Shown here piece after piece: positions 15,881-25,034 of a stretch of 64,000 nucleotides of DNA. Position 1 is the first letter of the stretch. Each line of letters opens with the position of its first letter. The stretch lies in NCBI GenBank assembly GCA_963775335.1, contig CAVZIJ010000002.1, forward strand, positions 310,001-374,000. Reading direction: 5' to 3'. Source of the stretch: CAVQCX01 sp963775335. Its GTDB lineage: Bacteria > Pseudomonadota > Gammaproteobacteria > Chromatiales > Chromatiaceae. Both the position numbers and the translations under genes were made by a program. Below the pieces are notes generated by a model. It was not told the origin of the DNA. It did not search any database and worked only from the letters and a program-made list of their open reading frames with translations.

Positions 15881-17037
15881 GGACGCGACAACCCTGCGCG
15901 ATACAATCGCCCATCTGCTCGGAAGCCCTGCCGAGCAGGGCCCTTACGACGTTCTTGCTGCTCGACGGCGTGCCCTTCAGCCCCACGACGGAGCATTTCA
16001 TCGAATCCCTCGACAGCGAGCTGGGGCTGCACGACCTGACCGTCCTGCTGCTCCCGGACGGCCCTCCCTCGTCGATCCCGCCGGCGGCAGTATCCGGGCG
16101 CATCAACCTGCTCAGTCTGCCCCTGGACAAGGCGTTGCTGTTCAACGCGCTGCACGCCTCCTACGCCGGGGTGCAGGACGCATCGGTGGTCAGTTTTTCG
16201 GATCATATCGAGCGCCGCCGCAGCTTACTCAAGGACACTCGCGTGCTGGTGGCGGAGGACAACGCGACCAACCGTATGGTCATCGGGCGCATCCTCCAAC
16301 GGGCGGGCCTGCCTCATCGCCTGGTCGGGACCGGAACCGAGGCGCTGGAGCTGTTGGAGCAGGAGCGTTTCGACGTCGTGATCGTCGATATGCAGATGCC
16401 GCGGCTGGGGGGCATCGCCGCCTACAAGCTGTACCGATTCGCCCATAACGGCGAGGCCGACCAAATCCCCTTCATCGTGCTCACCGCCAACGCCACCGTC
16501 GAGGCTCGGCGCGAGGCGGCCGAGGCCGGCATCGCCCACTTCCTCACCAAGCCGGTGTCCTCTTTGCGGCTGCTTCAAGCCATAGCGCAGGCCACGGCTC
16601 GCGGCGAGCCGATCCACAAGTCTGGGCCACTGCCAACCCCGAGCCGGGGGGCCGAGGTACTCCCCAAGGAGATCGACCCGTCCCGTCTCGCCGATCTCCT
16701 GAGCCTCGGCTCCGGGTACGACTTCGCCCGCCGGCTCCTCGAGAATTTCCGTCGGGACGGTGCCGAGCTGATGGACCAGATCTCCGTGGCGCTCCAGGCC
16801 GGCAATTGGGACGACAGCCGCTCCGCCGCTCATGCCCTCAAAGGCAGCGCGTCCAGCCTGGGACTGTCCACCCTCGCGCAGCGGGCGGCGCAGCTGGAAC
16901 GGCTGGACTCGGAGGCGCTCGCGGCACAGGGCCCGCGGCACCTTCGAGAGCTGGAAGAGGGCCTGGAGCGGGCTACTCGCGCCCTGGCCCAAGCCATCGA
17001 GCGCTCCAGCTCGGCCGGCAAAGGCGTCGGGCGTTGA
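15877..17037 (+). CDS. rpfC: RpfC-like REC-REC-Hpt part (back part of the frameshifted hybrid kinase)
   Basis: A 386-codon frame holding the C-terminal half of the RpfC homologue. True homology starts at FLLLDGVPF (about 15952) with the end of a degenerate receiver; a full receiver follows with acceptor Asp in VVIVDMQMPRLGG and Lys in HFLTKPVSS. The last ~110 residues are an Hpt domain with the phospho-His in SAAHALKGSASSLG. It overlaps the previous frame by 4 bases, but the start codon at 15877 lies in sequence that would be in a different frame in the intact protein, so it may not be a natural start. The protein could still work in trans like the kinase-less relay protein at 10150. Confidence 0.85.
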   Translation: MRTRQPCAIQSPICSEALPSRALTTFLLLDGVPFSPTTEHFIESLDSELGLHDLTVLLLPDGPPSSIPPAAVSGRINLLSLPLDKALLFNALHASYAGVQDASVVSFSDHIERRRSLLKDTRVLVAEDNATNRMVIGRILQRAGLPHRLVGTGTEALELLEQERFDVVIVDMQMPRLGGIAAYKLYRFAHNGEADQIPFIVLTANATVEARREAAEAGIAHFLTKPVSSLRLLQAIAQATARGEPIHKSGPLPTPSRGAEVLPKEIDPSRLADLLSLGSGYDFARRLLENFRRDGAELMDQISVALQAGNWDDSRSAAHALKGSASSLGLSTLAQRAAQLERLDSEALAAQGPRHLRELEEGLERATRALAQAIERSSSAGKGVGR

Positions 17038-17050
17038 GCGCCAAACCCCT

Positions 17051-17950
17051 TTACCCCGCCATTTGACGGGCGGGGGGGGCGACACCAGGCTCCCAACGCC
17101 GCTTCTGCGCCTGAAGCAGGTAGCCCATGAGACGGCGATTGCGCTCGGAGAGCGCGATCGCGGTATCCACCCAGATGCGCACCACCTCGATGAGCTCGTC
17201 ATAGGAGATCGGATTGATCCGCGCGGCGGCCTGATCCAATGCGTAGAAGCCCGCCTCGCGGCTGCGCCGCCCGGCGATGTATTCGCGCACGGCGCGCTCA
17301 CCTTCCCCGTCGCGAGCCAGCACGTCGACGACGCCGAGATCGTAGAGCTCCCGGGCCGGATACAGACGCCCACTGGCGACAATGCGCTTGGCGATACCGG
17401 GTGCCACGCGCCGGCCGAGCAGACTCAGCGCCCCCATGCCGGGGAACAGCCCAAACAGGGTCTCAGGAAATCCGAAGGTCGCACCCTCTTCGGCGACCAA
17501 GATCGTATTAGACAGCGCCGCCTCGAACCCCCCGCCCAACGCCTGGCCTTGCACCAGGGCGATGGTCGTGAACGGCAGGCCGTAGGCGGTGGCCGACATG
17601 TAGAGCACATCGACGCATTGCTTGGCGTAATTGAAAAGCCCCGCCCGGTCCCCGCGCTCCATCAGCGCGAGAAAATGCTGCAGGTCGCCGCCGAGGCAAA
17701 AGACGCCGTCGCGAGACGATGCCAACACCTGGTAGGCGAGTCCATCCGAGGAGCCCGCCTGAAAGCCCTGCTGCGCGAGATCGCCGATCGCCTGCTGGGC
17801 AATCGCCAGGTCGTTGAGGACGCCCATGCTCATGCACGGGCGCCCCCGATAATCGAGGCGGACCCAGACCGCTCGCCCCGTGGGCTCGAATTGCAGCTGC
17901 AGATGGTCGAAATGCCGGTCGACAACGGTTTGATTGCTTGAGGTGTTCAT
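17051..17950 (-). CDS. rpfF: RpfF-like DSF synthase (crotonase superfamily)
   Basis: A 299-residue cytoplasmic enzyme that matches Xanthomonas RpfF, the enoyl-CoA hydratase/thioesterase-type enzyme that makes the diffusible signal factor, a cis-2-unsaturated fatty acid, from 3-hydroxyacyl-ACP. The oxyanion-hole segment reads FCLGGDLQHF; the two catalytic glutamates of RpfF are both present, in QALGGGFEAALS and FGFPETLFGLFPGMGA. The C-terminal helix IWVDTAIALSERN is also typical. ATG 17950 has GGAG nine bases upstream; longer starts would add a tail without similarity. It is tail-to-tail with the rpfC-like gene, 13 bases apart, as part of the Rpf locus. Confidence 0.92.
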   Translation of the reverse strand: MNTSSNQTVVDRHFDHLQLQFEPTGRAVWVRLDYRGRPCMSMGVLNDLAIAQQAIGDLAQQGFQAGSSDGLAYQVLASSRDGVFCLGGDLQHFLALMERGDRAGLFNYAKQCVDVLYMSATAYGLPFTTIALVQGQALGGGFEAALSNTILVAEEGATFGFPETLFGLFPGMGALSLLGRRVAPGIAKRIVASGRLYPARELYDLGVVDVLARDGEGERAVREYIAGRRSREAGFYALDQAAARINPISYDELIEVVRIWVDTAIALSERNRRLMGYLLQAQKRRWEPGVAPPARQMAG

Positions 17951-18300
17951 CGGATTGCACTCCATGGATAATGGACGGGACATAAAACTGGCCCAGTCGG
18001 CTCCGTAGCAGAACGGGCCAGAGGAGGTGCTGGCAACAGGGGACAGGATGAGAGTGAGTCGGCGCGACATCGAGCCCCATGCGCACGGGGCAGGAGATGA
18101 TCAGGCAGTGGAGGGCTCCACCGGCGCGGCCCACCGGAATTGCCCTCCCCTTCCCCTGCGGAGGCGAACCATACCCGCGGCCACAATGCAAAATTCTAGT
18201 GCAATCTGTGACTTACTTCGTTGTCCAGCCGTATCCGCGCGCCCAAGTCGGTGGCACGTGGGACTCAGGCTTCGGCAAAGGTCGTCTCGCCGGTCGAGGC
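17951..18300. other. Upstream region of rpfF, no gene
   Basis: The 350 bases between the hrpB stop and the rpfF start contain no supported gene. The rpfF promoter is expected here; the most AT-rich part is near 18180-18230. No operator was recognised. Confidence 0.4.
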
Positions 18301-21105
18301 TCAGCGCGCGGGGCGAGGCCGCGCCGCAGCCGTCGGCACGGCACTCCAGGGATCGTCAGGCCAATAGTGCTTCGGATAGCGCCCCTTGAGCTCCTTCTTC
18401 ACTTCCGGATAGGTGCGGTGCCAGAAACCGGCCAGGTCCTGGGTAACCTGGATCGGTCGCTGGGCGGGCGAGAGCAGATGCAGCAGCAGCGGCACCCGAC
18501 CAGCGCACACCCGGGGAGTTTCGGCAAGGCCGAACAGCTCCTGCAGACGGACCGCAAGCACCGGCGGCTCACCCGGGCTATACAGGATCTGCTTGCGAGA
18601 GCCGCTGGGCACCTCGATGCGCCCCGGCGCCAGACGATCCAGTGCCTGCTGGCGGTCCCAGTCCAGACGGGAGCGCAGCATCTGCTCCAGATCCAGGCGC
18701 CGGAGCTGATCGAGCCGGCTCATCGATCCGAGCCAGGGCAGCAGCCATTGATCGAGGCTGTCCATGAGCGCCTGATCCGAGATATCGGGCCAAGACTCCT
18801 CGGGCTGCCAACCCTGTACCGTGAGCCAGCGTGCCTGCAGCCGGCGCGCCTGCTCGGTCCAAGGCAGTGCCGTTGGACCGACCCGCCGCACCCCCTCGAG
18901 CAACGCTCGGCCCACCGCTAAAGGGTCCGGCGCGCGCAGCGCTTTGCGCTCCAGCACGAGGGGGCCCAGCCGCTCCTCGCTCACCGCATCCACCGCGCCC
19001 GCGCGCTCATCCCAGCGCACCACATCGAACCGCGCGATCTGGTGCCCAAGTGTCTGCCGGATCTCCTCGAGACCGATCGGCGCGGCCAAATGGATACGGC
19101 CCTCGGCCCCCCGGGCTCGAACGGACGGGGCAACGAGCAGCTCGGCACTGCGCAGGGGATCGTCCTCGGGCAGTCGCGCGGCCCCCCCGGAGACGAACAG
19201 GTACACCGCGCCGGCGCGGTCGCGGCGTCGACCGATGCGATCCGGATAGGCCGCCGCCAAGAGCGCGCCGATGGTACAGGCTGGGGGCGACCCCCGGTCC
19301 TTGCGGCTCAGGAGCTGGGAGGCGATCTTATGGACACGTGCGCACGCCGCGGCGTCCCCGTCGCCGGCGCGCACCGCGCCACCGCCGCCGCGGCGCCACA
19401 GATCCAGAAGCCTCAGGCGATCCCCCAGGTCCACCGATCGAGCCCGCGCCGTACCTCTCGGGAAGAGATCTCGCTCCGAAAGCAGGGCCGCCAGATCGGC
19501 TCCCAGTCCAAGGCAACCCCGGCGCTCCGACTCCAGGACCAGGTGGGCGAGCCGCGGATGGAGGCCGAGTCCGGCCATCCGCCGCCCCTGGGCGGTGATC
19601 CGGCCCTCGGCGTCCAAGGCACCCAGAGACCGGAGCAGATCACGGGCCTGGGCAAGGGCCCCCAGGGGAGGAGGGTCCACCCAAGCCAAGGCCGCCGGCT
19701 CGCTGAGGCCCCAGAGGGCCAACTCCAGAACCAGCCCCGCCAGATCCGCGGAGAGGATCTCCGGGTCCTCGCGCGCCGGCAGCCGAGCCTGGCGCCGTTC
19801 GCTCCAGAGGCGCAGGCAAACCCCGGGACCGAGTCGACCGGCGCGGCCAGCACGCTGGTCCGCCGAGGCCCTCGAGACCCGCAAGGTCTCGAGCCGGGTG
19901 AGCGCGGTGCCGGGGTCAAACCGCGGCACCCGCGCCCAGCCCCCGTCGACTACACAGCGCACCCCCTCGATGGTCAGGCTGGTCTCGGCGATATCGGTGG
20001 CGAGCACGACTCGGCGGCCGCCGCCCTGCCTGGGCCGCAACGCCGCAAGCTGCGCCTCCTGGCCGAGGTTTCCGAACAGCGGACAGAGCCGCACGTCTCG
20101 GTCACGGGCGGCATCGGCCAGCAAGCTCTCGGCCCGCCGGATCTCCGCCTCCCCGGGCAGGAAGGCGAGGACGTCCCCCGCCTCCCTGTCGAGGGCACGC
20201 AATACGCCCCGCGCCACCGTTTCGGCAATCCCGTCGACCGGATCGCGGTCCAGGTACCGGATCTCCACCGGATGGATCAAAGCGCCGCCGCTGAGCACCG
20301 GCGCCCCGTCGAGCACGCGCTGCAGACGCTCCACCTCCAGGGTGGCGGACATCACCAGCAGACGAAGCTCCTCCCGCAGCCCGCTCTGCACATCTCGACA
20401 CAGTGCCAGACCGAGATCTGCCTGGAGATTGCGCTCGTGAAACTCGTCGAAGATCACCAGCCCCACACCGGAGAGCTCCGGGTCGGCCTGCAGTCGGCGG
20501 GTGAGTATCCCCTCGGTCACCACCTCGATGCGGGTCGCCGCGGAGACGCGGCGCTCCAACCGGACCCGATATCCAACCGAGCGGCCGACCGGCTCGCCGA
20601 TAAGCTGCGCCATGCGCTCGGCACAGGCCCGGGCCGCCAGGCGCCTGGGCTCGAGCATGAGAATGGATCGCCCCGCCAGCCAGTCGCTGTCCAGGAGGGC
20701 CAGGGGTACGATGGTTGATTTACCCGATCCCGGCGGCGCCGAAAGAATCACCGTAGACGATCCGCCGAGCGCCTCGGCCAGCGGCGCCAACACGGATGCG
20801 ATGGGGTAAGCGGGAAGCGCCGCACCGGTCATCGCTGGCGGTAGGACCAGAAGGCTGCGCCCGGTGAGGCCCGCCACGGCCGCCCAAAGGCGCGTGCCGC
20901 CGAGCCCGACGCCGAGCGCGAGACCATGGGCCAGCTCGGTCCGCTGCCAGACGGTCGCCTCGGGCAGGCCCGGCAACGAGTGCTCCGCACTGGCCACGAC
21001 GTGTAGCTGGCTCTCGGGCACACCAGCGGACTTGAGGTCCTCGACAAGCGTCTTGCAAAGATTCGCATCGGGCAGGATGACGTTCAGACGGCGCTCGCCC
21101 TCCAT
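18301..21105 (-). CDS. hrpB: ATP-dependent helicase HrpB with extra N-terminal segment
   Basis: A 934-residue DEAH-family helicase. Walker A is APPGSGKST (about residue 121), Walker B IFDEFHERNL with the DEFH form usual in HrpB, then ATDIAETSLTIEG and QRAGRAGRLGPG. The protein ends with the HrpB C-terminal domain (RYPKHYWPDDPWSAVP). The helicase proper would start at about residue 92 (ATG 20832), but no ribosome site is seen there. The first ~90 residues (ILPDANLCKTLVEDL, ESQLHVVA, TVWQRTELAHGL) resemble the start of DUF1269 membrane proteins, so a fusion with a truncated neighbour gene is inferred. HrpB's role in bacteria is unclear; RNA processing is suspected. Confidence 0.9.
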   Translation of the reverse strand: MEGERRLNVILPDANLCKTLVEDLKSAGVPESQLHVVASAEHSLPGLPEATVWQRTELAHGLALGVGLGGTRLWAAVAGLTGRSLLVLPPAMTGAALPAYPIASVLAPLAEALGGSSTVILSAPPGSGKSTIVPLALLDSDWLAGRSILMLEPRRLAARACAERMAQLIGEPVGRSVGYRVRLERRVSAATRIEVVTEGILTRRLQADPELSGVGLVIFDEFHERNLQADLGLALCRDVQSGLREELRLLVMSATLEVERLQRVLDGAPVLSGGALIHPVEIRYLDRDPVDGIAETVARGVLRALDREAGDVLAFLPGEAEIRRAESLLADAARDRDVRLCPLFGNLGQEAQLAALRPRQGGGRRVVLATDIAETSLTIEGVRCVVDGGWARVPRFDPGTALTRLETLRVSRASADQRAGRAGRLGPGVCLRLWSERRQARLPAREDPEILSADLAGLVLELALWGLSEPAALAWVDPPPLGALAQARDLLRSLGALDAEGRITAQGRRMAGLGLHPRLAHLVLESERRGCLGLGADLAALLSERDLFPRGTARARSVDLGDRLRLLDLWRRGGGGAVRAGDGDAAACARVHKIASQLLSRKDRGSPPACTIGALLAAAYPDRIGRRRDRAGAVYLFVSGGAARLPEDDPLRSAELLVAPSVRARGAEGRIHLAAPIGLEEIRQTLGHQIARFDVVRWDERAGAVDAVSEERLGPLVLERKALRAPDPLAVGRALLEGVRRVGPTALPWTEQARRLQARWLTVQGWQPEESWPDISDQALMDSLDQWLLPWLGSMSRLDQLRRLDLEQMLRSRLDWDRQQALDRLAPGRIEVPSGSRKQILYSPGEPPVLAVRLQELFGLAETPRVCAGRVPLLLHLLSPAQRPIQVTQDLAGFWHRTYPEVKKELKGRYPKHYWPDDPWSAVPTAAARPRPAR

Positions 21106-21180
21106 TGGACGCGGCGGGGACCCGCCCCTGAACCGCTGTGCCGATTATGCCGGAAGGGCCGGCGAGGAACCTAGAAAAAG

Positions 21181-21222
21181 CCTGGCAGCTGGCAGCTGGC
21201 AGCTGGAGCCTGGCAGCTGTTA
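21181..21222. repeat. Short GGCAGCT direct repeats
   Basis: The heptamer GGCAGCT recurs several times here, three in direct tandem, then TGTTAGCTC. It is preceded by CCTAGAAAAAGC, the same sequence that begins the 160-base repeat at 50563, so it may be a degenerate end of that element. Confidence 0.5.
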
Positions 21223-21381
21223 GCTCGCCAAAAGGGTGATGGCGCTCGACCCTGAAGCCCGCTACGTTAGTATCAGCTGATTTTCTAATGATTTATGTCA
21301 ATGCCATTACTCGCTTCGCGGGGTAACGTTCAGAACGGATGGGTTGGTTTCCGGACCCATAGCCATGCGAGGAGGTATGCC

Positions 21382-21726
21382 ATGAACACAGTGAAGAAGC
21401 TGCTGGCCGTGGCCGCGGTCGCCGGCGCGACGCTGGTGCCGCTGAGCACGGCCGAGGCCTTCTGGGGATTCTGGCCGGGCAGCTGGTTCGACGGCTGGGG
21501 AGGCTTCAACTTCCACTTCGGCACGGGCTGGCACGGCTGGGGACGCGGCTACGGCTACGGCTACGGCCCCTGGTACGGGCCGTACGGTGGCTGGGGCTAC
21601 CCCTACTACTACGGCGGCTGGGGCGCTCCGTACTATGGAGGTGTGCCCTGGTACGGTGGTTACCCCTACGGGCTCGCACCGCCGGTAACACCGGCGGCCC
21701 CGACGAGCGCCAAATCCGAGAAGTGA
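21382..21726 (+). CDS. Sulfur globule protein precursor
   Basis: A 114-residue exported structural protein. The N-terminus MNTVKKLLAVAAVAGATLV with cleavage after AEA is nearly the same as the signal peptides of Allochromatium vinosum sulfur globule proteins. The mature part is a repetitive Gly/Tyr/Trp/Pro sequence (WGRGYGYGYGPWYGPYGGWG). Such proteins form the envelope of periplasmic sulfur globules made when sulfide or thiosulfate is oxidised. ATG 21382 has a perfect GGAGGT six bases upstream, consistent with high expression. A strong hairpin follows at 21741-21769. The gene is monocistronic. Confidence 0.88.
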   Translation: MNTVKKLLAVAAVAGATLVPLSTAEAFWGFWPGSWFDGWGGFNFHFGTGWHGWGRGYGYGYGPWYGPYGGWGYPYYYGGWGAPYYGGVPWYGGYPYGLAPPVTPAAPTSAKSEK

Positions 21727-21740
21727 TCGCGTAGCGGCAG

Positions 21741-21769
21741 CGGCACCGCACCCCGGGGGTGCGGTGCCG
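21741..21769. terminator. Bidirectional hairpin terminator
   Basis: CGGCACCGCACCC (21741-21753) pairs perfectly with GGGTGCGGTGCCG (21757-21769) in a 13-bp stem with a 3-base loop. It sits between the convergent ends of the sulfur globule gene and the ABC permease gene and can serve both. No T run follows. Confidence 0.7.
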
Positions 21770-21779
21770 CACGGCCCCC

Positions 21780-22547
21780 TCAGGTCTTGATCCCCACGCC
21801 CCGCTCGAGCAACCACAGACTGTAGAGCGTCAGCACGCCGACGAACGCCAGAATGATGCCGAGGGCCACCCCGATGCGGATATCGGCTACGCCGAGCAGC
21901 CCGTAGCGAAAGGCATTCACCATGTACAGCACGGGATTGAAGAGAGACACCTGGCGCCAGAAGCCGGGAAGCAGATCGATGGAGTAGAACACCCCGCCCA
22001 GGTAGGTCAGCGGCGTCAGCACGAAGGTGGGCACGATCGAGATGTCGTCGAAGCTGTTGGCGTACATCGCGTTGATGAAACCGCCCAACGAGAACAGGGC
22101 CGCCGTCAGCACGAACACGAGCAGGGTCCACCCGAGGCTGTGGATATGCAGATCGGTGAATCCCAGCGCGATCGCGGTGACCACGGTTCCCACAACCAGG
22201 CCGCGCACCACCCCGCCGCTGACATAGCCGGCCAGAATCACCCAATTCGGCACAGGGGCGATCAGCAGCTCCTCCACATAGCGCTGGAACTTGGTCCCGT
22301 AAAACGACGAGACGACGTTCGCGTAGGAGTTCTGAATCACGGTCATCAGGATCAGGCCCGGCACGATGAAGTCGATGTACGCCAGGCCGCCCATGCGGCC
22401 GATGCGATCCCCCATCAGATGACCGAAGATCACGAAATACAGGACCGTGGTCACGGCCGCCGGCAGAACCGTCTGGAGCCAGATTCGCGTAAAGCGCAGG
22501 ACCTCCTTGGTCAGGATGGTGCGGTAGGCGATCCATCTAGCGTCCAT
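21780..22547 (-). CDS. yadH: ABC-2 type transporter permease (YadH-like)
   Basis: A 255-residue integral membrane protein with six predicted helices. The motif FFGALxxG-like segment and YLGGVFYSIDLLPGFWRQVS with NPVLYMVNAFRYGLLG are typical of ABC-2 exporters of the YadH/NodJ type. ATG 22547 overlaps the last codons of the ATPase gene by 11 bases, so the two are translationally coupled. Substrate unknown; relatives export lipids, polysaccharides or drugs. Confidence 0.9.
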   Translation of the reverse strand: MDARWIAYRTILTKEVLRFTRIWLQTVLPAAVTTVLYFVIFGHLMGDRIGRMGGLAYIDFIVPGLILMTVIQNSYANVVSSFYGTKFQRYVEELLIAPVPNWVILAGYVSGGVVRGLVVGTVVTAIALGFTDLHIHSLGWTLLVFVLTAALFSLGGFINAMYANSFDDISIVPTFVLTPLTYLGGVFYSIDLLPGFWRQVSLFNPVLYMVNAFRYGLLGVADIRIGVALGIILAFVGVLTLYSLWLLERGVGIKT

Positions 22548-23478
22548 GGCCAGCCCCTTCGGCCGCTCGCCCCTTGTCAAGCAGATCGATGAACAGCTGC
22601 TCCAGGCGATTCTGCTTGTTGCGCATGCTGAGCACCCGAATGCCGTGGCGCGACAGGACCTCGAACAGGCCGTTGATCCCCTGCTCCCGAGTCACCGATA
22701 CCTCCAGGGTCGCGTCATCCACCTGCTCGAAGGCGTAACCCCCCAGATCGGGCAGCTCGGCGATGGGCCCGTCCAGACTCAGCACGAAGGTCTCGGTGTG
22801 CAGCCGGTTGAGCAGCTCGCGCATGGCCGAGCGCTCCACGATCACCCCGTGATTGATGATCGCGATATCCCGGCACAGGCTCTCGGCCTCTTCGAGGTAA
22901 TGGGTGGTCAGAATGATGGTGGTCCCCTGGCGGTTGATCTCGCGCAAAAAGGCCCACATGGAGCGGCGGATCTCGATATCGACCCCCGCCGTCGGCTCGT
23001 CGAGGATCAGCAGACGCGGCCGGTGCATCAGCGCCCGAGCGATCATCAGGCGGCGTTTCATCCCCCCCGAGAGCTGACGGGCCATGGTGCGGCGCCGGTC
23101 CCAGAGATCCAGCTGGCGCAGATACTGCTCGGCCCGTCCGAATGCCTCCCGTCGCGGTATGCCGTAATAGCCCGCTTGGTTGACCAGGATCTCGACCACC
23201 GGCTCCCACTGGTTGAAGTTGAACTCCTGGGGCACCAGCCCGATGGCGCGCTTGGCCGCGGCGCCCTCGCGGTCCAGATCGTGCCCGAAGACCTCGACCG
23301 TGCCCGAGGTCTTGTTCACGAGCGAGCAGATGATCCCGATCGCGGTGGACTTGCCGGCCCCGTTGGGCCCCAGCAGGGCGAAGAAATCGCCTTCGGCCAC
23401 CTCGAGGTCGATCCCCTTCAGGGCCTCGGGGCCCTGGGCGTAGGTCTTGTGCAAACCGCGGATGCTCAGCGCGCTCAT
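22537..23478 (-). CDS. yadG: ABC transporter ATP-binding protein (YadG-like)
   Basis: A 313-residue ATPase. Walker A is LLGPNGAGKST, the Q-loop FNFNQWEP, the signature QLSGGMKRRLMIARAL, Walker B LLILDEPTAGVD, and H-loop ILTTHYLEEAE. ATG 23478 is chosen because MSALSIRGLHKTY starts the first strand; in-frame upstream ATGs exist. It pairs with the overlapping permease gene. The set matches E. coli YadGH in both domain type and order. The transported compound is not known. Confidence 0.91.
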   Translation of the reverse strand: MSALSIRGLHKTYAQGPEALKGIDLEVAEGDFFALLGPNGAGKSTAIGIICSLVNKTSGTVEVFGHDLDREGAAAKRAIGLVPQEFNFNQWEPVVEILVNQAGYYGIPRREAFGRAEQYLRQLDLWDRRRTMARQLSGGMKRRLMIARALMHRPRLLILDEPTAGVDIEIRRSMWAFLREINRQGTTIILTTHYLEEAESLCRDIAIINHGVIVERSAMRELLNRLHTETFVLSLDGPIAELPDLGGYAFEQVDDATLEVSVTREQGINGLFEVLSRHGIRVLSMRNKQNRLEQLFIDLLDKGRAAEGAGHGR

Positions 23479-23738
23479 GGTGGGGCGCATGATAGCCGCA
23501 GCGCAGGGCGGTTTCATCCGGGGGGCCCCAATCACCCCGTTGCCCGCCGACGGCGCCTTCGGTCATGGAGCCAAGCTCGCCAGTGTCAACACCCGAGGGC
23601 GAAGACCCCGAGGCCTCTATGCCGTCTCCGGGGCAACCGAGGGCGCGAACAGCGAGCACCTGGGCCCTGCCGCGACGAGGCGGGGTGTCGGCTCCGCGCG
23701 CACCGACGAATCGATCGAGAGAGCGGCGGGGAACCTGC

Positions 23739-25034
23739 TCAGCGCACGGCCCGCTCGTTGACCAGGATGTACGACTTGCCGGTCTCGCCCTGATAGATCT
23801 GGCGCGGGCGATCGATGCGGTGCGTGGGGTCCAGGCTCTGCTCGTGCCAGTGGGCGATCCAGCCCGGCAAGCGGCCGATGGCGAACATGACCGTGAACAT
23901 GTTCGTGGGGATGCCAATGGCCCTCAGAATGAGGCCGCTGTAGAAGTCCACGTTGGGGTACAGCTTTCGTTCCACGAAATAGGGGTCCTCGAGGGCGATC
24001 TCCTCGAGGCGCCGCGCGATATCGAGCAGCGGGTCGGCGACCCCGATCTCCGTGAACAGCCGCTCGGCCACGTTGCGCAGCATGATGGCGCGCGGATCGA
24101 AGTTCTTGTAAACGCGGTGGCCGAAGCCCATCAGACGCACAGAGCTGGACTTGTCCTTGGCCAGGGTGACGTAATCCTCGGCGGTCATGCTGCCCTGGTG
24201 GATCTGCTCCAGCATCTCGATCACCGCCACGTTCGCACCGCCGTGCAAAGGCCCCCAGAGGGCGCACACCCCGGCAGCACAGGAGGCGAACAAATTGGCG
24301 CGGGAGGAGCCCACCATGCGCACCGTGGAGGTGCTGCAGTTCTGCTCGTGGTCCGCGTGCAGGATCAGCAGCAGGTTCAGCGCCTCCTTGACCACGTCCG
24401 GGCAATCATAGGGCTGATACGGCTGGGAGAACATCATGTGCAGGAAGTTCGCCACGTAGGGCAGCCGTGGATTGGGATAGATGTAGGGCAGTCCCCGGGA
24501 GGCGCGGTAAGCATAAGCGGCCAGGCTGCGCACTTTGCTGATCAGGCGTGCCGCCGCCTGTTCAAAGCGCTCCGCGTCGTGCAGCTCGAAGAACTCGGGG
24601 TGGAAGCACGACAAGGTGTTGATCATGGCCGAGAGAATGGCCATGGGCGGCGCCGAGCGTGGAAAGCCCTCGAAGTGCTTCTTCATCCGCTCATCCAGGT
24701 TGGCACTCTCGGTCAGCTCCGCGGCGAAGCGGGCATACTGGTCCCGAGAAGGGAGGTGGCCGCAGATGAGCAGCCAGGCCACCTCCACGAAGTTGGGGTA
24801 GTCGGCAAACTGCTCGATGGGGATACCCCGGTAGTGCAGGATGCCGCGCTCGCCGTCGACGAATGCGATGGCGCTCTCGCAGCTGCCGGTATTGCCATAG
24901 CCGGGGTCCAGGGTGATCAGGCCGGTCTTCTCACGCAGGTGGCGGATATCCAACGCCCGCTCCCCCTCCGTGCCCACCACCACCGGCAGCTCGAGCTCGG
25001 TGCCGTCAATGATCAGCCTCGCCGTCTGAGACAC
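23739..25034 (-). CDS. gltA: Citrate synthase (type II, hexameric)
   Basis: A 431-residue enzyme that condenses oxaloacetate and acetyl-CoA at the entry of the TCA cycle. Active-site residues are seen as LHADHEQNCST (substrate His), GPLHGGANVAV (catalytic His), FGHRVYKNFDPRA and LYPNVDFYSGL (catalytic Asp). The length and N-terminal beta domain (ITLDPGYGNTGSCES) fit the long, NADH-sensitive gram-negative type. Start GTG 25034 has AAGGAGGA six bases upstream. It is monocistronic; no other TCA gene adjoins it. Confidence 0.96.
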   Translation of the reverse strand: MSQTARLIIDGTELELPVVVGTEGERALDIRHLREKTGLITLDPGYGNTGSCESAIAFVDGERGILHYRGIPIEQFADYPNFVEVAWLLICGHLPSRDQYARFAAELTESANLDERMKKHFEGFPRSAPPMAILSAMINTLSCFHPEFFELHDAERFEQAAARLISKVRSLAAYAYRASRGLPYIYPNPRLPYVANFLHMMFSQPYQPYDCPDVVKEALNLLLILHADHEQNCSTSTVRMVGSSRANLFASCAAGVCALWGPLHGGANVAVIEMLEQIHQGSMTAEDYVTLAKDKSSSVRLMGFGHRVYKNFDPRAIMLRNVAERLFTEIGVADPLLDIARRLEEIALEDPYFVERKLYPNVDFYSGLILRAIGIPTNMFTVMFAIGRLPGWIAHWHEQSLDPTHRIDRPRQIYQGETGKSYILVNERAVR

